A stretch of 64,000 nucleotides of DNA from JAFEDN01 sp963832945 (GTDB lineage: Bacteria; Pseudomonadota; Gammaproteobacteria; Coxiellales; Coxiellaceae), in the NCBI GenBank assembly GCA_963832945.1, contig CAWHVV010000010.1, forward strand, positions 737,112 to 801,111, given 5' to 3'. The notes under the pieces are model-generated. The model had not been told where the DNA came from. It made no database searches and worked only from the letters and a program-made list of their open reading frames with translations. Positions 8,766 through 16,724 of this stretch are shown here, piece after piece (the first letter of the stretch is position 1; every line of letters begins with the position of its first letter). The translations under genes and the position numbers were made by a program.

Positions 8766-9732
8766 GTAGCGCCAAAGCTGTAATGTCCCACATCTCCAAA
8801 GTTAAAATGTCCCTTTTTAGGAAAGGGAGAGTAAGCAATGACGGAGAGGTACATACTCATGGGCATCAGGGCATTAAGTCGTATAGAGGTGCTGGAAAAG
8901 ATAAAAGCCAGGCAGCTCACGCAAGAATTGGCAGCACAGCATCTCGGTTTAAGTCGCAAGCAGGTCAATCGACTCTACAAAAAATATCGTCAACAGGGGG
9001 CGGCGGGTCTAACGTCCCAGCGCTGTGGCAAGCCCAGCGCTAATCGACTATCCGATGAGCTAAAACAGGAAGCGATGGAGATTATAGGAAACCGTTATAG
9101 GGATTTTGGCCCGACATTAGCCCATGAGAAATTAGTGGAAATCCATGGGCTCAAGCTCTCTGTAGAAAGCGTGCGAAAACTGATGATTGGGGAGGGATTT
9201 TGGGAAGAGAAAGCGCGTAAAAAGATCAAAATTTATCAACAGAGAATGCGGCGTTCAAGCCGGGGGGAATTAATACAGCTGGATGGTTCGCCCCATGATT
9301 GGTTTGAGGATCGCGCAGAGCGCTGCTGCTTATTAGTGTGGATAGATGACGCCACCAGCCAGCTATTACACTTGCGTTTTGAAGAGAGCGAAACCACACA
9401 AGGTTATTTTAGGGGGATGAAAGATTATCTCAAAAAGCACGGCCGGCCAATTTGTTTATACCCAGATCGCCACGGTATTTTTCGTCAAAATCAAGGCAGT
9501 GATTTGAAGGAACTGGATGATCCGCAGTTCACTCGGGCGATGAAAGAATTAGACATCGAAGTGATCTGCGCCAATAGTCCACAAGCTAAAGGCAGAGTGG
9601 AACGAGCGAATGGTATTTTACAAGATCGCCTGATTAAGGAATTACGTTTGCGTCGAATTGACGATATCAAAACAGCCAATATTTTTTTGCCGGAATTTAT
9701 GATGGATTACAATCGACGTTTTGCAGTAGAAG
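8766..9732 (+). mobile_element. Remnant of an insertion sequence (ISNCY/IS481-like)
   Basis: This stretch holds a transposase gene truncated at its 3' end plus its upstream end region, which repeats the motif AATGTCCC (TGTAATGTCCCAC and AAAATGTCCCTTT). It is bounded on both sides by the same arm of repeat family A. The right IS end is missing. Confidence 0.65.
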
Positions 9733-9758
9733 ATCAGGGGTCAAGTCTCGAATCGTGA
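8838..9758 (+). pseudogene. DDE transposase, C-terminus lost
   Basis: The reading frame of 306 codons encodes an N-terminal helix-turn-helix (LTQELAAQHLGLSRKQVNRL), a linker and an rve-type integrase core. The core shows the catalytic Asp at QLDGSPHDWF, the second Asp at YPDRHG and the SPQAKGRVERANG block holding the catalytic Glu region. This pattern is typical of ISNCY/ISDol1-like transposases. Homologues continue for roughly 100 or more residues past the sequence FMMDYNRRFAVE. Here the frame runs into repeat family A, which supplies the last nine codons (DQGSSLES and stop). GGGAGAGTAAGCA precedes the ATG. The element is very unlikely to be active. Confidence 0.8.
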
Positions 9759-9845
9759 AAAACAGGATTTATGGTATTTTTAACTAGAAATAAATTATTC
9801 AAAAAACCATAAACCCTATTTTCACGATTCGAGACTTGACCCCTT
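9731..9845. repeat. Full palindromic repeat, family A (copy 1)
   Basis: This is an inverted repeat of about 110 bases. The left arm begins GGGGTCAAGTCTCGAATCG and continues to CATAAATCC-like sequence; the right arm is its reverse complement ending CGAGACTTGACCCC. An A/T-rich centre separates the arms. It is nearly identical to the copy at 13523-13636. The GGGGTCAAGTC core resembles REP/RAYT-type palindromes known in many proteobacteria; that assignment is inferred. Confidence 0.8.
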
Positions 9846-9897
9846 GACCACTTGCGTCGAAAATGGGTTTTAGGTTTTTAAATTAGGAGAGAATGTT

Positions 9898-11085
9898 ATG
9901 CGCTTAAATCTTGATCAAGAAGAGTCCAAAAAATCTGAGAATGCTTATCAGGAGATAGTTCAAGAGCTTAATACAGTTTCAGAAAGTAAGTTAATGAATA
10001 GAGGTCAGTTATTGATAGGAGCTTATAAAATGGCTTTCTCACAGTTTGTAACCGCGAATGATATTTTTGAAAAGAAATGGCGGGTAGATGTCTTATCCCA
10101 AATATTGATTGACTTACTAGCCGCTAAAGCTGATCTCGAGGCTAACCAAAATGAGATAATAGACAGTATTCGTCAAAACGTGCTAGAAATAATGAAAACA
10201 ATGAGTGGATTACATTCAGAAAGGTTTAGATCCCGATTGTGCTTCGTGATGCTCTTGACTTACATATTTCCTGCGTGTGGGCTGCTGCTTAATAATTCTT
10301 TAGACCGGGAATCGCAAATATGCGGTCATGGGATTCTGGGGATTTTGCCCGCTTTAACCGTGATGATATTTATTAACATGAAATACATAGAACCCCTTTA
10401 TGTTCACCGCGTTCAAATGAAACCTATCATGGATGAATTAAACATAAAAACGCAGCAATTAGTTCAGACTCAGACGATGTCTTTTATCTTAACATCTCTC
10501 ATCGATGAGAAATTTAATAGAGATTATCAACAAATAGTGACTGATTTAAATAAACAAGAGGCCACCACACCCTTGCGGACTAAAGAGAAGATGAAATTTG
10601 TGGCGATTCAGCGTGCGTGTTCTGAGGATGATCAGGAATGCCCAATTTGTCTATCAAATTGTCAACCCTCAGAGGCCGTTTATAGTATGGTTGAAACTAA
10701 ACCGTCAGAAGACTCAAAAGAGTGGCCGTACCAAGGATTTTATCACCAAGACTGCTTAAAGAAATGGATCGATAACCAAAATGATAATAACTATGCTTTG
10801 ATCGACCCTAAGACCAGTAAAAAGCTGGTGCTCAGATTAGGATTTCCCCTCTTGATTTCCATACAAAAAATTCGAGAGGATTTCAGCGATCTCCAAAGAA
10901 AATATCCCGTGAAGCCAAGCTACGAGCTAAATCTATCTCTGCGGCCTATTCAAAATGGTGTTCAAATGGGGTTCCAACCATCATCATCTGATGAGCAAAA
11001 GCAACAAGAAATTAGAAACAGACTCCTTATTTTTAGGCCAACAACTTTGACGACGACTCCGCCTGCATTGATTTTTGAGATGTAA
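9898..11085 (+). CDS. Membrane protein with RING-like zinc motif, effector candidate
   Basis: The protein has 395 residues with a good ribosome site (TTAGGAGAGAATGTT) before the ATG. Residues 1-105 are helical and charged. Two hydrophobic segments at about 111-131 and 143-163 predict a hairpin in a membrane. From about residue 246 a RING/U-box-like block appears: CPICLSNC, then about 28 residues on FYHQDCLKKWI, then a DP dipeptide. This gives C-x2-C, C and H-x2-C ligands, but the final CxxC pair of a classic RING is not obvious. The tail is polar. Such a fold could recruit E2 enzymes in a host cell, which would make this a candidate secreted E3 ligase. Function is inferred and not proven. Confidence 0.7.
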   Translation: MRLNLDQEESKKSENAYQEIVQELNTVSESKLMNRGQLLIGAYKMAFSQFVTANDIFEKKWRVDVLSQILIDLLAAKADLEANQNEIIDSIRQNVLEIMKTMSGLHSERFRSRLCFVMLLTYIFPACGLLLNNSLDRESQICGHGILGILPALTVMIFINMKYIEPLYVHRVQMKPIMDELNIKTQQLVQTQTMSFILTSLIDEKFNRDYQQIVTDLNKQEATTPLRTKEKMKFVAIQRACSEDDQECPICLSNCQPSEAVYSMVETKPSEDSKEWPYQGFYHQDCLKKWIDNQNDNNYALIDPKTSKKLVLRLGFPLLISIQKIREDFSDLQRKYPVKPSYELNLSLRPIQNGVQMGFQPSSSDEQKQQEIRNRLLIFRPTTLTTTPPALIFEM

Positions 11086-11104
11086 CCATTCACCATATAG
11101 AGGG

Positions 11105-11147
11105 GAACGCCCAATTTTCGTCAAACCTGAGCCAAAATTGGACGTTC
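11105..11147. terminator. Inverted repeat after RING-like gene
   Basis: GAACG plus CCAATTTT (11105-11118) pairs with AAAATTGG plus CGTTC (11134-11147), with one unpaired base per arm. It lies 20 bases after the stop codon. No T-run follows, so it is a possible transcript end or mRNA stabiliser. Confidence 0.45.
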
Positions 11148-11192
11148 TGCGTATGTAAATTCATGTGGTAAATGGATACTTTGAGATTTAAA

Positions 11193-11233
11193 ATATCATA
11201 AACCCTATTTTCACGATTCGAGATTTGGCCCCC
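11193..11233. repeat. Partial palindromic repeat, family A (right arm only)
   Basis: It matches the right arm of the copy at 9731-9845 (ATAAACCCTATTTTCACG) with a few substitutions. It ends next to the stop of the PIN toxin gene. Confidence 0.7.
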
Positions 11234-11238
11234 TTTCG

Positions 11239-11616
11239 CTAAATAACTTTAACAAGGTCGGTATAGGGCGCTAACAATTTGTCAGCGGTCAGAAATTGCA
11301 GAGGTTCAGAAATTGCCTGAGCAATTAAAATACGGTCAAAAGGATCGCTATGGATATCGGAAAGTTTATATGCGGCTACAGCGTGTTTGGCTGTAATGGA
11401 CAACTCCAAAAAGCCACTTTCAGTAATGGCTTCTGCTAATTTTTCCACCTGAAACTCGAGTTTGCCTATTTTAACTTTTATACAAGCTTCCCATATGGAT
11501 GCGCTACTAATGTATACTTCCGTCGCCGCCAAGATTATGGTTTTAGTTTTTTTGGATAGTTTTGGATCGTTGTTTAACCACCAAAGGAAAATATGAGTGT
11601 CCAATAAAATGCGCAT
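11239..11616 (-). CDS. PIN-domain toxin (VapC-like RNase)
   Basis: The protein has 125 residues of the PIN family, the ribonuclease toxin of a type II toxin-antitoxin pair. It begins MRILLDTHIFLWW, giving the first acidic residue (Asp6). A conserved Glu lies in SASIWEACIK, and the third acidic site is in SDPFDRILIAQA. These match the DTH..., E and DPFDR motifs of the VapC subgroup that pairs with Phd antitoxins. The ATG overlaps the antitoxin stop by one base, so translation is probably coupled. Confidence 0.9.
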   Translation of the reverse strand: MRILLDTHIFLWWLNNDPKLSKKTKTIILAATEVYISSASIWEACIKVKIGKLEFQVEKLAEAITESGFLELSITAKHAVAAYKLSDIHSDPFDRILIAQAISEPLQFLTADKLLAPYTDLVKVI

Positions 11617-11852
11617 TAAGAACGTCCTTCAAATTCTTTTAATATATCTTCTGGTAATGGCGCGTCGAAATCATCGCTAATACGCATTTGACCCTTGTAG
11701 AGCCCAATCTTTCTTTTTGTTTTAGAAATATAAGGAACCAACCTGGCCGCAGGTTTTCCGGCTTTTGCAATGATAATTTCTTCTCCTCGCATGGCGGCCT
11801 CCACCAATTGTGAGAATCGAGTTTTAGCTTCATGAATATTGACTGAGCGCAT
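11616..11852 (-). CDS. Phd/YefM-family antitoxin
   Basis: The protein has 78 residues. The N-terminal MRSVNIHEAKTRFSQLVEAA is the DNA-binding part typical of Phd/YefM antitoxins. It is followed by the EEIIIAKAGKPAARLVPY strand and a short acidic C-terminal tail that would wrap the toxin. It is first in the operon and probably autoregulates it. The ATG is separated from a run of ten G (plus C at 11853-11862) by two bases, so the ribosome site is essentially a homopolymer tract; see findings. Confidence 0.9.
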   Translation of the reverse strand: MRSVNIHEAKTRFSQLVEAAMRGEEIIIAKAGKPAARLVPYISKTKRKIGLYKGQMRISDDFDAPLPEDILKEFEGRS

Positions 11853-11862
11853 ATCACCCCCC
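11853..11862 (-). promoter_or_regulatory. G10 tract serving as antitoxin ribosome binding region
   Basis: There are ten consecutive C on the plus strand, followed by six A. On the coding strand this reads AAAAAA-less T-run then GGGGGGGGGG immediately before TGATATG. Slippage here would alter Shine-Dalgarno spacing rather than the frame. Confidence 0.6.
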
Positions 11863-11994
11863 CCCCAAAAAAGGACTAAGTCTAGTCAAGTTTAATTTTC
11901 AAGCCAAGCTTTGTATTGTGAGCGTGTCATCGTAAGCGACTAAACTTACGTTGAGTTTTTCCTGCCGTAAGGATATGATGCCATAGAATATTAT

Positions 11995-12801
11995 ATGACA
12001 ACCATTAGCGTCATTATCATTACTAAAAATGAAGTCCGGAATATCAGCCGTTGTTTACGCTCGGTCTTTTCCTGGGTGGATGAAATCGTCGTCGTCGACT
12101 CGGGCAGCACGGACCGGACTCTCGATATCTGCCGTCGGTACACTTCAAAAATTTATATCGCCGATTGGCCGGGCTATGGGCCCCAAAAAAATCGCGCTCT
12201 TCAGTGGGCGCGAAGCGAATGGGTATTGTCTCTGGACGCCGACGAATGGATCAGACCAGCTTTAAAAGCCGAAATTCAACAGGCCATTCGTGGCGCGAAA
12301 TGCCAGGGTTTCTATATCCCCAGGCTGAACATGTTTTGCGGGCGCTTTCAGCGTTACGGCGACGCCGCGCAGGATCGCGTGTTACGTTTGTTTCAGCGGC
12401 ATGCCGGAAAATTTAGCGACGACATCGTTCATGAAAAAGTAATCTGCTCCGGCAATATTGGACACCTGCATCAACCTTTACTGCATAATTCCTGCCGCAC
12501 TTATGGGGAATGGACGGCGCAGATGACCCGATACGCCATACTTGCCGCCGATCAGCGCTACTCTCAGGGGCGACGCTCCAATCCGGTAAAAGCCGGACTC
12601 AGCAGCGCCTGGATTTTTCTGCGTTCGTATATTCTCAGACTGGGATTCCGGGACGGACAACCCGGATTTACTTACGCCTGCCTGAATGCCAAAAGCAGTT
12701 TCCAGAAACACTGGCGGTTATGGCAGAAGCAAAGGCGTTCCCGATTGCCCGAAATGAAGGGAGATCATCACGATTCTCCTTATGATCCCCCACCCGGTTA
12801 A
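11995..12801 (+). CDS. GT2 glycosyltransferase, WaaE/KdtX-like LPS core enzyme
   Basis: The protein has 268 residues of glycosyltransferase family 2. It begins ISVIIITKNEVRNISRCL, then shows the nucleotide-sugar motifs VVDSGSTDRTLDI and SLDADEW (DxD-like), and the YGPQKNRAL segment. These are hallmarks of the WaaE/KdtX subgroup, which adds glucose to the heptose of the lipopolysaccharide core. The family agrees with waaC 0.9 kb downstream, although gene remnants now separate them. The last ~17 codons (from about PEMKGDHHDS) fall in sequence resembling the middle of the small transposable element described elsewhere, so the native C-terminus may have been replaced. Confidence 0.82.
   Translation: MTTISVIIITKNEVRNISRCLRSVFSWVDEIVVVDSGSTDRTLDICRRYTSKIYIADWPGYGPQKNRALQWARSEWVLSLDADEWIRPALKAEIQQAIRGAKCQGFYIPRLNMFCGRFQRYGDAAQDRVLRLFQRHAGKFSDDIVHEKVICSGNIGHLHQPLLHNSCRTYGEWTAQMTRYAILAADQRYSQGRRSNPVKAGLSSAWIFLRSYILRLGFRDGQPGFTYACLNAKSSFQKHWRLWQKQRRSRLPEMKGDHHDSPYDPPPG
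12757..12797. repeat. Fragment of the TIR element inside the glycosyltransferase 3' end
   Basis: The stretch resembles the element core (GAATGAAGGGGGAGAATCGC, then GATTCTCCCCCTTGCGATCC, then CCCA) with several substitutions. It encodes the final residues and leads into the stop codon. Confidence 0.5.
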
Positions 12802-12804
12802 TGT

Positions 12805-13093
12805 TTAGTTTATAAAATTAAACAACAAAATTATGGTTTCCGCCAGGTCTGCCGGGGCATCCAAAGCAACTACCGCTTGAAAAGTTTTATCATCCTGCTG
12901 CCCCGCCAAAATGGCGGCTACTCCACCTGGGGTGGCGCTCGTTTTACAATCCGCCTGCCCTTATAGCAAATCTCTAAAGATATTTTTTCTGTACAGTTCT
13001 TGCTTTTTGTCCATGAGTTCACCGACAATAAGCGTACCAGGCAAGTGCGAGAACACTTGCAAGGTACTAACCGCATTAACCCAACTAGCGAGT
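12805..13093 (-). pseudogene. Decayed reading frame interrupted by a stop
   Basis: On the minus strand one frame runs from just after a TAA near 13093 to a TAA at 12805, broken once by an in-frame TAA near 12960. The two parts read like real protein: 'VFSHLPGTLIVGELMDKKQ' upstream and 'GGVAAILAGQQDDKTFQAV' downstream. No start codon or ribosome site remains, and no family is recognised. I read it as a remnant of a gene lost from the LPS region. Confidence 0.35.
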
Positions 13094-13097
13094 TAAC

Positions 13098-13427
13098 ATG
13101 GCTAAAGTTATTCTATCTAAAATAACATCTTTTTTGAACCCCGTTCAGAAATCGTTCGGATTTTTTTCTGATTTACGTTCCCGTTTAATACCGGATTTTA
13201 ATCTGGGGCGGTTGTGCGCTTATCAGAAAATCCGGGGATGGAGGGCAGGCGGAAAAATATTGATGAAATTTTGGCCGGATCAACCAGTCATGCGCCGACG
13301 CGCATCGGACTGGGAATTCCTGGCCGGTGTGCGTCGGTTGTGCGGTTTTTTTAAACACAACAGCCACAGGAGCGCACCATGCAGTCTGAGAAAAACGACG
13401 CTAAGCATATTACCGATTTGTTTCTAA
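13098..13427 (+). CDS. Doubtful small open reading frame
   Basis: It has 109 codons, is basic (many Arg/Lys) and has no recognisable domain. The ribosome site before the ATG is weak. Its 3' end overlaps the better supported PAS fragment that starts at 13379. It may be a chance frame in decaying DNA, or a remnant. Confidence 0.2.
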   Translation: MAKVILSKITSFLNPVQKSFGFFSDLRSRLIPDFNLGRLCAYQKIRGWRAGGKILMKFWPDQPVMRRRASDWEFLAGVRRLCGFFKHNSHRSAPCSLRKTTLSILPICF

Positions 13428-13522
13428 AGCAGTTTACCCGGTTTTTACCGAATTATTTGTTCTGGAAAAATAGCCGCTCGGTATATTTAGGGTGCAACCA
13501 GCGTTATGCCGAGTTAATGCGG
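13379..13522 (+). pseudogene. 5' fragment of a PAS-domain sensor kinase
   Basis: The ATG has a good ribosome site (AGGAGCGCACC). About 48 codons encode MQSEKNDAKHITDLF and then 'NYLFWKNSRSVYLGCNQRYAEL', the conserved start of PAS domains in Legionella/Coxiella-type hybrid histidine kinases. The frame then runs directly into repeat family A at 13523, and the rest of the gene is absent. The remaining 19 codons to a stop at 13579 are repeat sequence. Confidence 0.65.
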
Positions 13523-13636
13523 AGATCAGGGGTCAAGTCTCGAATCGTGAAAAACAGGATTTATGGTATTTTTAAGTAGAAATAAATTATTCAAAAAACC
13601 ATAAACCTATTTTCACGATTCGAGACTTGACCCCTT
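13523..13636. repeat. Full palindromic repeat, family A (copy 2)
   Basis: The sequence is almost identical to copy 1 (9731-9845), with one base changed in the centre and one C missing in the right arm. It joins the truncated PAS-kinase fragment to the waaC promoter region. Confidence 0.8.
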
Positions 13637-13658
13637 TCTTATGCTATGATCCGCCACC

Positions 13659-14681
13659 ATGCATGTCCTGTTCGTTAAATTAACTTCAATGGGCGATTTA
13701 ATCCATGCCCTGCCCGCGCTGACTGACGCCTCGCGCGCTATACCCGGTATCGCATTTGACTGGGTGGCGGATAAAAACTTTGCCGAAGTGGCGCGCTGGC
13801 ACCCCGCGGTGCACAATGTCATCGCCACCCGTCACCGGTACTGGCGCAAAAATTTGCGCGAATCGTTAAAAAATGGGGAAATTCAGGAGTTTGTCAAAGC
13901 CCTGCGCGCGGAAAAATATGATTTAGTCATTGATGGTCAATCTTCTTTGAAAAGCGCCATGATCACATTATTAAGCCGCGGCCCGCGGCGCGGCCTGGAC
14001 AAACGTTCCGCCAAAGAAGGCTGGGCGGCGGCGCTGGCTTACCAAAAAAGTTATTTTATCGACAAAAATTTGCATGCGGTACAACGGTTGCGTTTATTAC
14101 TCTCCAAAGCCCTCAACTATCCCTGCCCCGAAAGCCCGCCGGATTATGGCATTAGTCACTACCCGTTCCCGGTCTTGAAATTTGAGCTGCAGAAACCTTA
14201 CCTGGTTTTCATCCATAACGCCAGCTGGGCGTCCAAGTTGTGGCCGGAAAATTACTGGCAGCGGCTGATCGAGTTCGCTGCTAGTGAAAATTTCCAGGTG
14301 TTATTGCCCTGGGGCAGCCCCGCCGAAAAAACTCGCGCGGAAAAAATTCGCGCGGGATACGTCAATGCGCAGGTTTTGCCTTTCTGTTCCTTATCAGAGC
14401 ACGCCCGAATTTTTCAGGGCGCGGCGGGAGCTATTGGCAGCGACACTGGGCTGGCCCATCTGGCCGCCGCCCTGAATGTGCCCGCGGTGACTCTGTACGG
14501 CCCCACTGATTCCAGGCTTATCGGATCGCTCGGCCCCAACCAGAAATTACTCACCTCGCCGTTCTCCTGCACCCGCTGTTTTCAAACCGAATGTCACTAC
14601 GGTAATCAAAAGCATACCGACGCAGTCTGCTCCCTGGAACTCAAGCCTGAAAAAGTCTGGGAAGCTTTTAGGAGGAGATAG
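13659..14681 (+). CDS. waaC: Lipopolysaccharide heptosyltransferase I
   Basis: The protein has 340 residues of glycosyltransferase family 9. It transfers the first L-glycero-D-manno-heptose from ADP-heptose to Kdo of the LPS inner core at the inner face of the cytoplasmic membrane. The N-terminus MHVLFVKLTSMGDLIHALPAL holds the conserved Asp of the acceptor domain. The C-terminal domain has GSDTGLAHLAAALNVPAVTLYG, the ADP-heptose binding signature. Length matches WaaC. Only 22 bases separate its ATG from repeat family A, so the promoter may partly lie in the repeat. The downstream GT39 gene follows after seven bases. Confidence 0.93.
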   Translation: MHVLFVKLTSMGDLIHALPALTDASRAIPGIAFDWVADKNFAEVARWHPAVHNVIATRHRYWRKNLRESLKNGEIQEFVKALRAEKYDLVIDGQSSLKSAMITLLSRGPRRGLDKRSAKEGWAAALAYQKSYFIDKNLHAVQRLRLLLSKALNYPCPESPPDYGISHYPFPVLKFELQKPYLVFIHNASWASKLWPENYWQRLIEFAASENFQVLLPWGSPAEKTRAEKIRAGYVNAQVLPFCSLSEHARIFQGAAGAIGSDTGLAHLAAALNVPAVTLYGPTDSRLIGSLGPNQKLLTSPFSCTRCFQTECHYGNQKHTDAVCSLELKPEKVWEAFRRR

Positions 14682-14688
14682 TAAAATC

Positions 14689-16146
14689 ATGGAGGATATC
14701 CCCGCCCTCAATTTCAGTCTGTCAAAAAACTCCTTATTTTCCATACTTCGCATATATTGGCGCCCATTGTTAACTGCCACGGTATTCATCGCGGCTATCA
14801 GCCTGTTTTTTACAATTTTTTTACCTTATTACGGTGAGGATGGACGCTACACGCTCGCCTCTCTGGAAATGTATTATGATCATTACTATTGGCAGCCTAC
14901 CAATTACGGCGGTTATTATGGCAGGCCGCCCCTGTTTAACTGGCTAACCATCCCCATCATGCACATCATCGGCCCGCGGCAGGTATTGGTAGCCACCCGT
15001 ATCGCGGCTGCTTCCGCATCCGTTTTAATCGGAGCGATGCTCTGGTTCCTAACCCTGCGTTTATTTGGAAACAGATTATTCGCGATTTTTACGGTGGCGG
15101 CATTTTTTTCCGGCGATTTTTTATTCCGCCGCGGCTGGATCGCGTCTCCGGATACGTGGTTTTCCCTTGGGACGTTTACCGCCATCTGTTTTATGTGGCT
15201 CAGTATTAAGGATCAGCGCTCGCTTTACTGGATACCCGTGCCCATAGCGCTTTTTGGCGCCGTATTAGCCAAGGCGCTTACGGCTTATGTATTTTATGGA
15301 ACAGCGCTGATAGTCATTTGGGTGGCATGCGAAAACAGGAGCTATGTTTTTAAACCGGCGAGTATTTTCGCGCATTTAGCGGCGGCGGCGTTACCGGTTA
15401 TCTGGTTCACGCTGCTTCCCAATTCTCAATGGCACGCTATTTTATGGGATGTCAGCGAGAGAACGATGGGCCATGCTTTCAACTGGAGTCATTATTTTAT
15501 AAAAATCACTCTTTCTCCCATCGATATTATCATTCGCTCGGGGCCGGTCACTTTCCTCGCTCTGTACTGCCTGTATCGACAAAAAAAACCGGCCCAGCCG
15601 TCCACGCTACCCGCACTGAATCACAGGCCCATTCCACTGATGGTGTGGATTTTGATACTCAGTATTCTCCCTTACTGGCTTTCCCCTTCTTTTTTGGCGT
15701 TCCGGTATCTGATACCCGTGTTGCCGCTAATGGCGATTGTGTTTTCATGGTGCATCTGGCGCGCGGGAGAAAAAATGGTTTCGATCACAATTCTGGTGCT
15801 GATATTCGAATTAGCTTTTAAATGCGTCTCCAGTTTTATTGGCCTGCCGTGGTTTGAAGGTATGGATTATCCTCAACAGCAAATAGCCGATGATATTATT
15901 CAGCGCACTAAAAATACTGTTCTATATGCCGAGGTGGGAAATGGATTCGGGGCCAATATGGTTTCACTCATTAATACGACCCAGTGGCCAAAAGCACCCA
16001 TTATGTGGGCGCCGCCATCCCTGACTCAGGGATGCGTCATGGTGAATGTAAACACTCCCGAATGGCAGCACTGGGGAAAACTTGAGCAGACCTATAAAAT
16101 ATATACCCACAAATATTTTTATATTTACCTTTACTGTAGAGGTTAA
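14689..16146 (+). CDS. GT39/ArnT-like membrane glycosyltransferase
   Basis: The protein has 485 residues with about eleven hydrophobic segments. Between the first two segments lies the periplasmic loop 'LPYYGEDGRYTLASLEMYY', which carries the acidic residues expected of GT39/GT83 (PMT/ArnT-type) enzymes, followed by 'GRPPLFNWLTIP' (the RPPL motif). Such enzymes use polyprenyl-phosphate sugars to modify lipid A or other glycans in the periplasm. The ribosome site GGAGGAG lies just before waaC ends, which implies an operon with waaC. The exact sugar and acceptor are unknown. Confidence 0.8.
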   Translation: MEDIPALNFSLSKNSLFSILRIYWRPLLTATVFIAAISLFFTIFLPYYGEDGRYTLASLEMYYDHYYWQPTNYGGYYGRPPLFNWLTIPIMHIIGPRQVLVATRIAAASASVLIGAMLWFLTLRLFGNRLFAIFTVAAFFSGDFLFRRGWIASPDTWFSLGTFTAICFMWLSIKDQRSLYWIPVPIALFGAVLAKALTAYVFYGTALIVIWVACENRSYVFKPASIFAHLAAAALPVIWFTLLPNSQWHAILWDVSERTMGHAFNWSHYFIKITLSPIDIIIRSGPVTFLALYCLYRQKKPAQPSTLPALNHRPIPLMVWILILSILPYWLSPSFLAFRYLIPVLPLMAIVFSWCIWRAGEKMVSITILVLIFELAFKCVSSFIGLPWFEGMDYPQQQIADDIIQRTKNTVLYAEVGNGFGANMVSLINTTQWPKAPIMWAPPSLTQGCVMVNVNTPEWQHWGKLEQTYKIYTHKYFYIYLYCRG

Positions 16147-16724
16147 ACCAGGGAATACTGGAGGAATCCAGAATCGTCCAGACGGGCGGCGTTGAAGGCT
16201 TCATCAAAGCTGTGGGCGATTTGAGCATCAGTAGCATCGGCGAAGAACAGACGTAAAATTTTTAACGTATTGCCACGGATATCCCCATTGACGTTAATAC
16301 GCATGACTTTATAGTACGTGACCAGATTATGCCCTGCGTCCAGCAAGCGCTGGTTTAAATTCCTTCGTGTTTTTTTACTCGTGGTCAGGGCCTGTGCGAG
16401 CATTTGCCGCTCAAACTGATTACTGTAGTCGGCCTCATTGGTGATCCACTGCCTTAAAACGTGGGATTTCTGCAGAGAACCGGCTAATTGATGTAAGGCC
16501 ATGCTCACTCTTTCATGCCAGGGATGCAATACCGCTTCTAATTTTTTAAATTCCGGACGGCGCAGCCGTCCCTGCTCGGTTAAGGCGAACCAGAGACTGA
16601 AGAGCATGATATTCGGATTTAAACAATGATGTGTTTGCAGAGAATCCAGAAGGGCATAAACAGTATGCCGATGAGGCAGGTCCCGTACAAAAATCGGAAA
16701 AGGATGCGCCGCAAGCAATGCCAC
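16143..16724 (-). CDS. TIGR02444/DUF2390 family protein
   Basis: The protein has 193 residues, starting with GTG; the GTG overlaps the upstream TAG (TAGTG). The early segment 'HCLNPNIMLFSLWFAL' matches the conserved (V)NLLLFCLWLA block of the TIGR02444/DUF2390 family, which is widespread in gammaproteobacteria but has no assigned role. A typical member is ~160 residues, so this one carries a C-terminal extension. It converges with the GT39 gene (4-base overlap of 3' ends) and is coupled to the gene upstream on its strand. Confidence 0.65.
   Translation of the reverse strand: MALLAAHPFPIFVRDLPHRHTVYALLDSLQTHHCLNPNIMLFSLWFALTEQGRLRRPEFKKLEAVLHPWHERVSMALHQLAGSLQKSHVLRQWITNEADYSNQFERQMLAQALTTSKKTRRNLNQRLLDAGHNLVTYYKVMRINVNGDIRGNTLKILRLFFADATDAQIAHSFDEAFNAARLDDSGFLQYSLV

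Noticed and set aside
12029..12416. Two overlapping frames inside the WaaE-like gene
   Set aside because: Both are frame-shifted shadows of the GT2 coding sequence.
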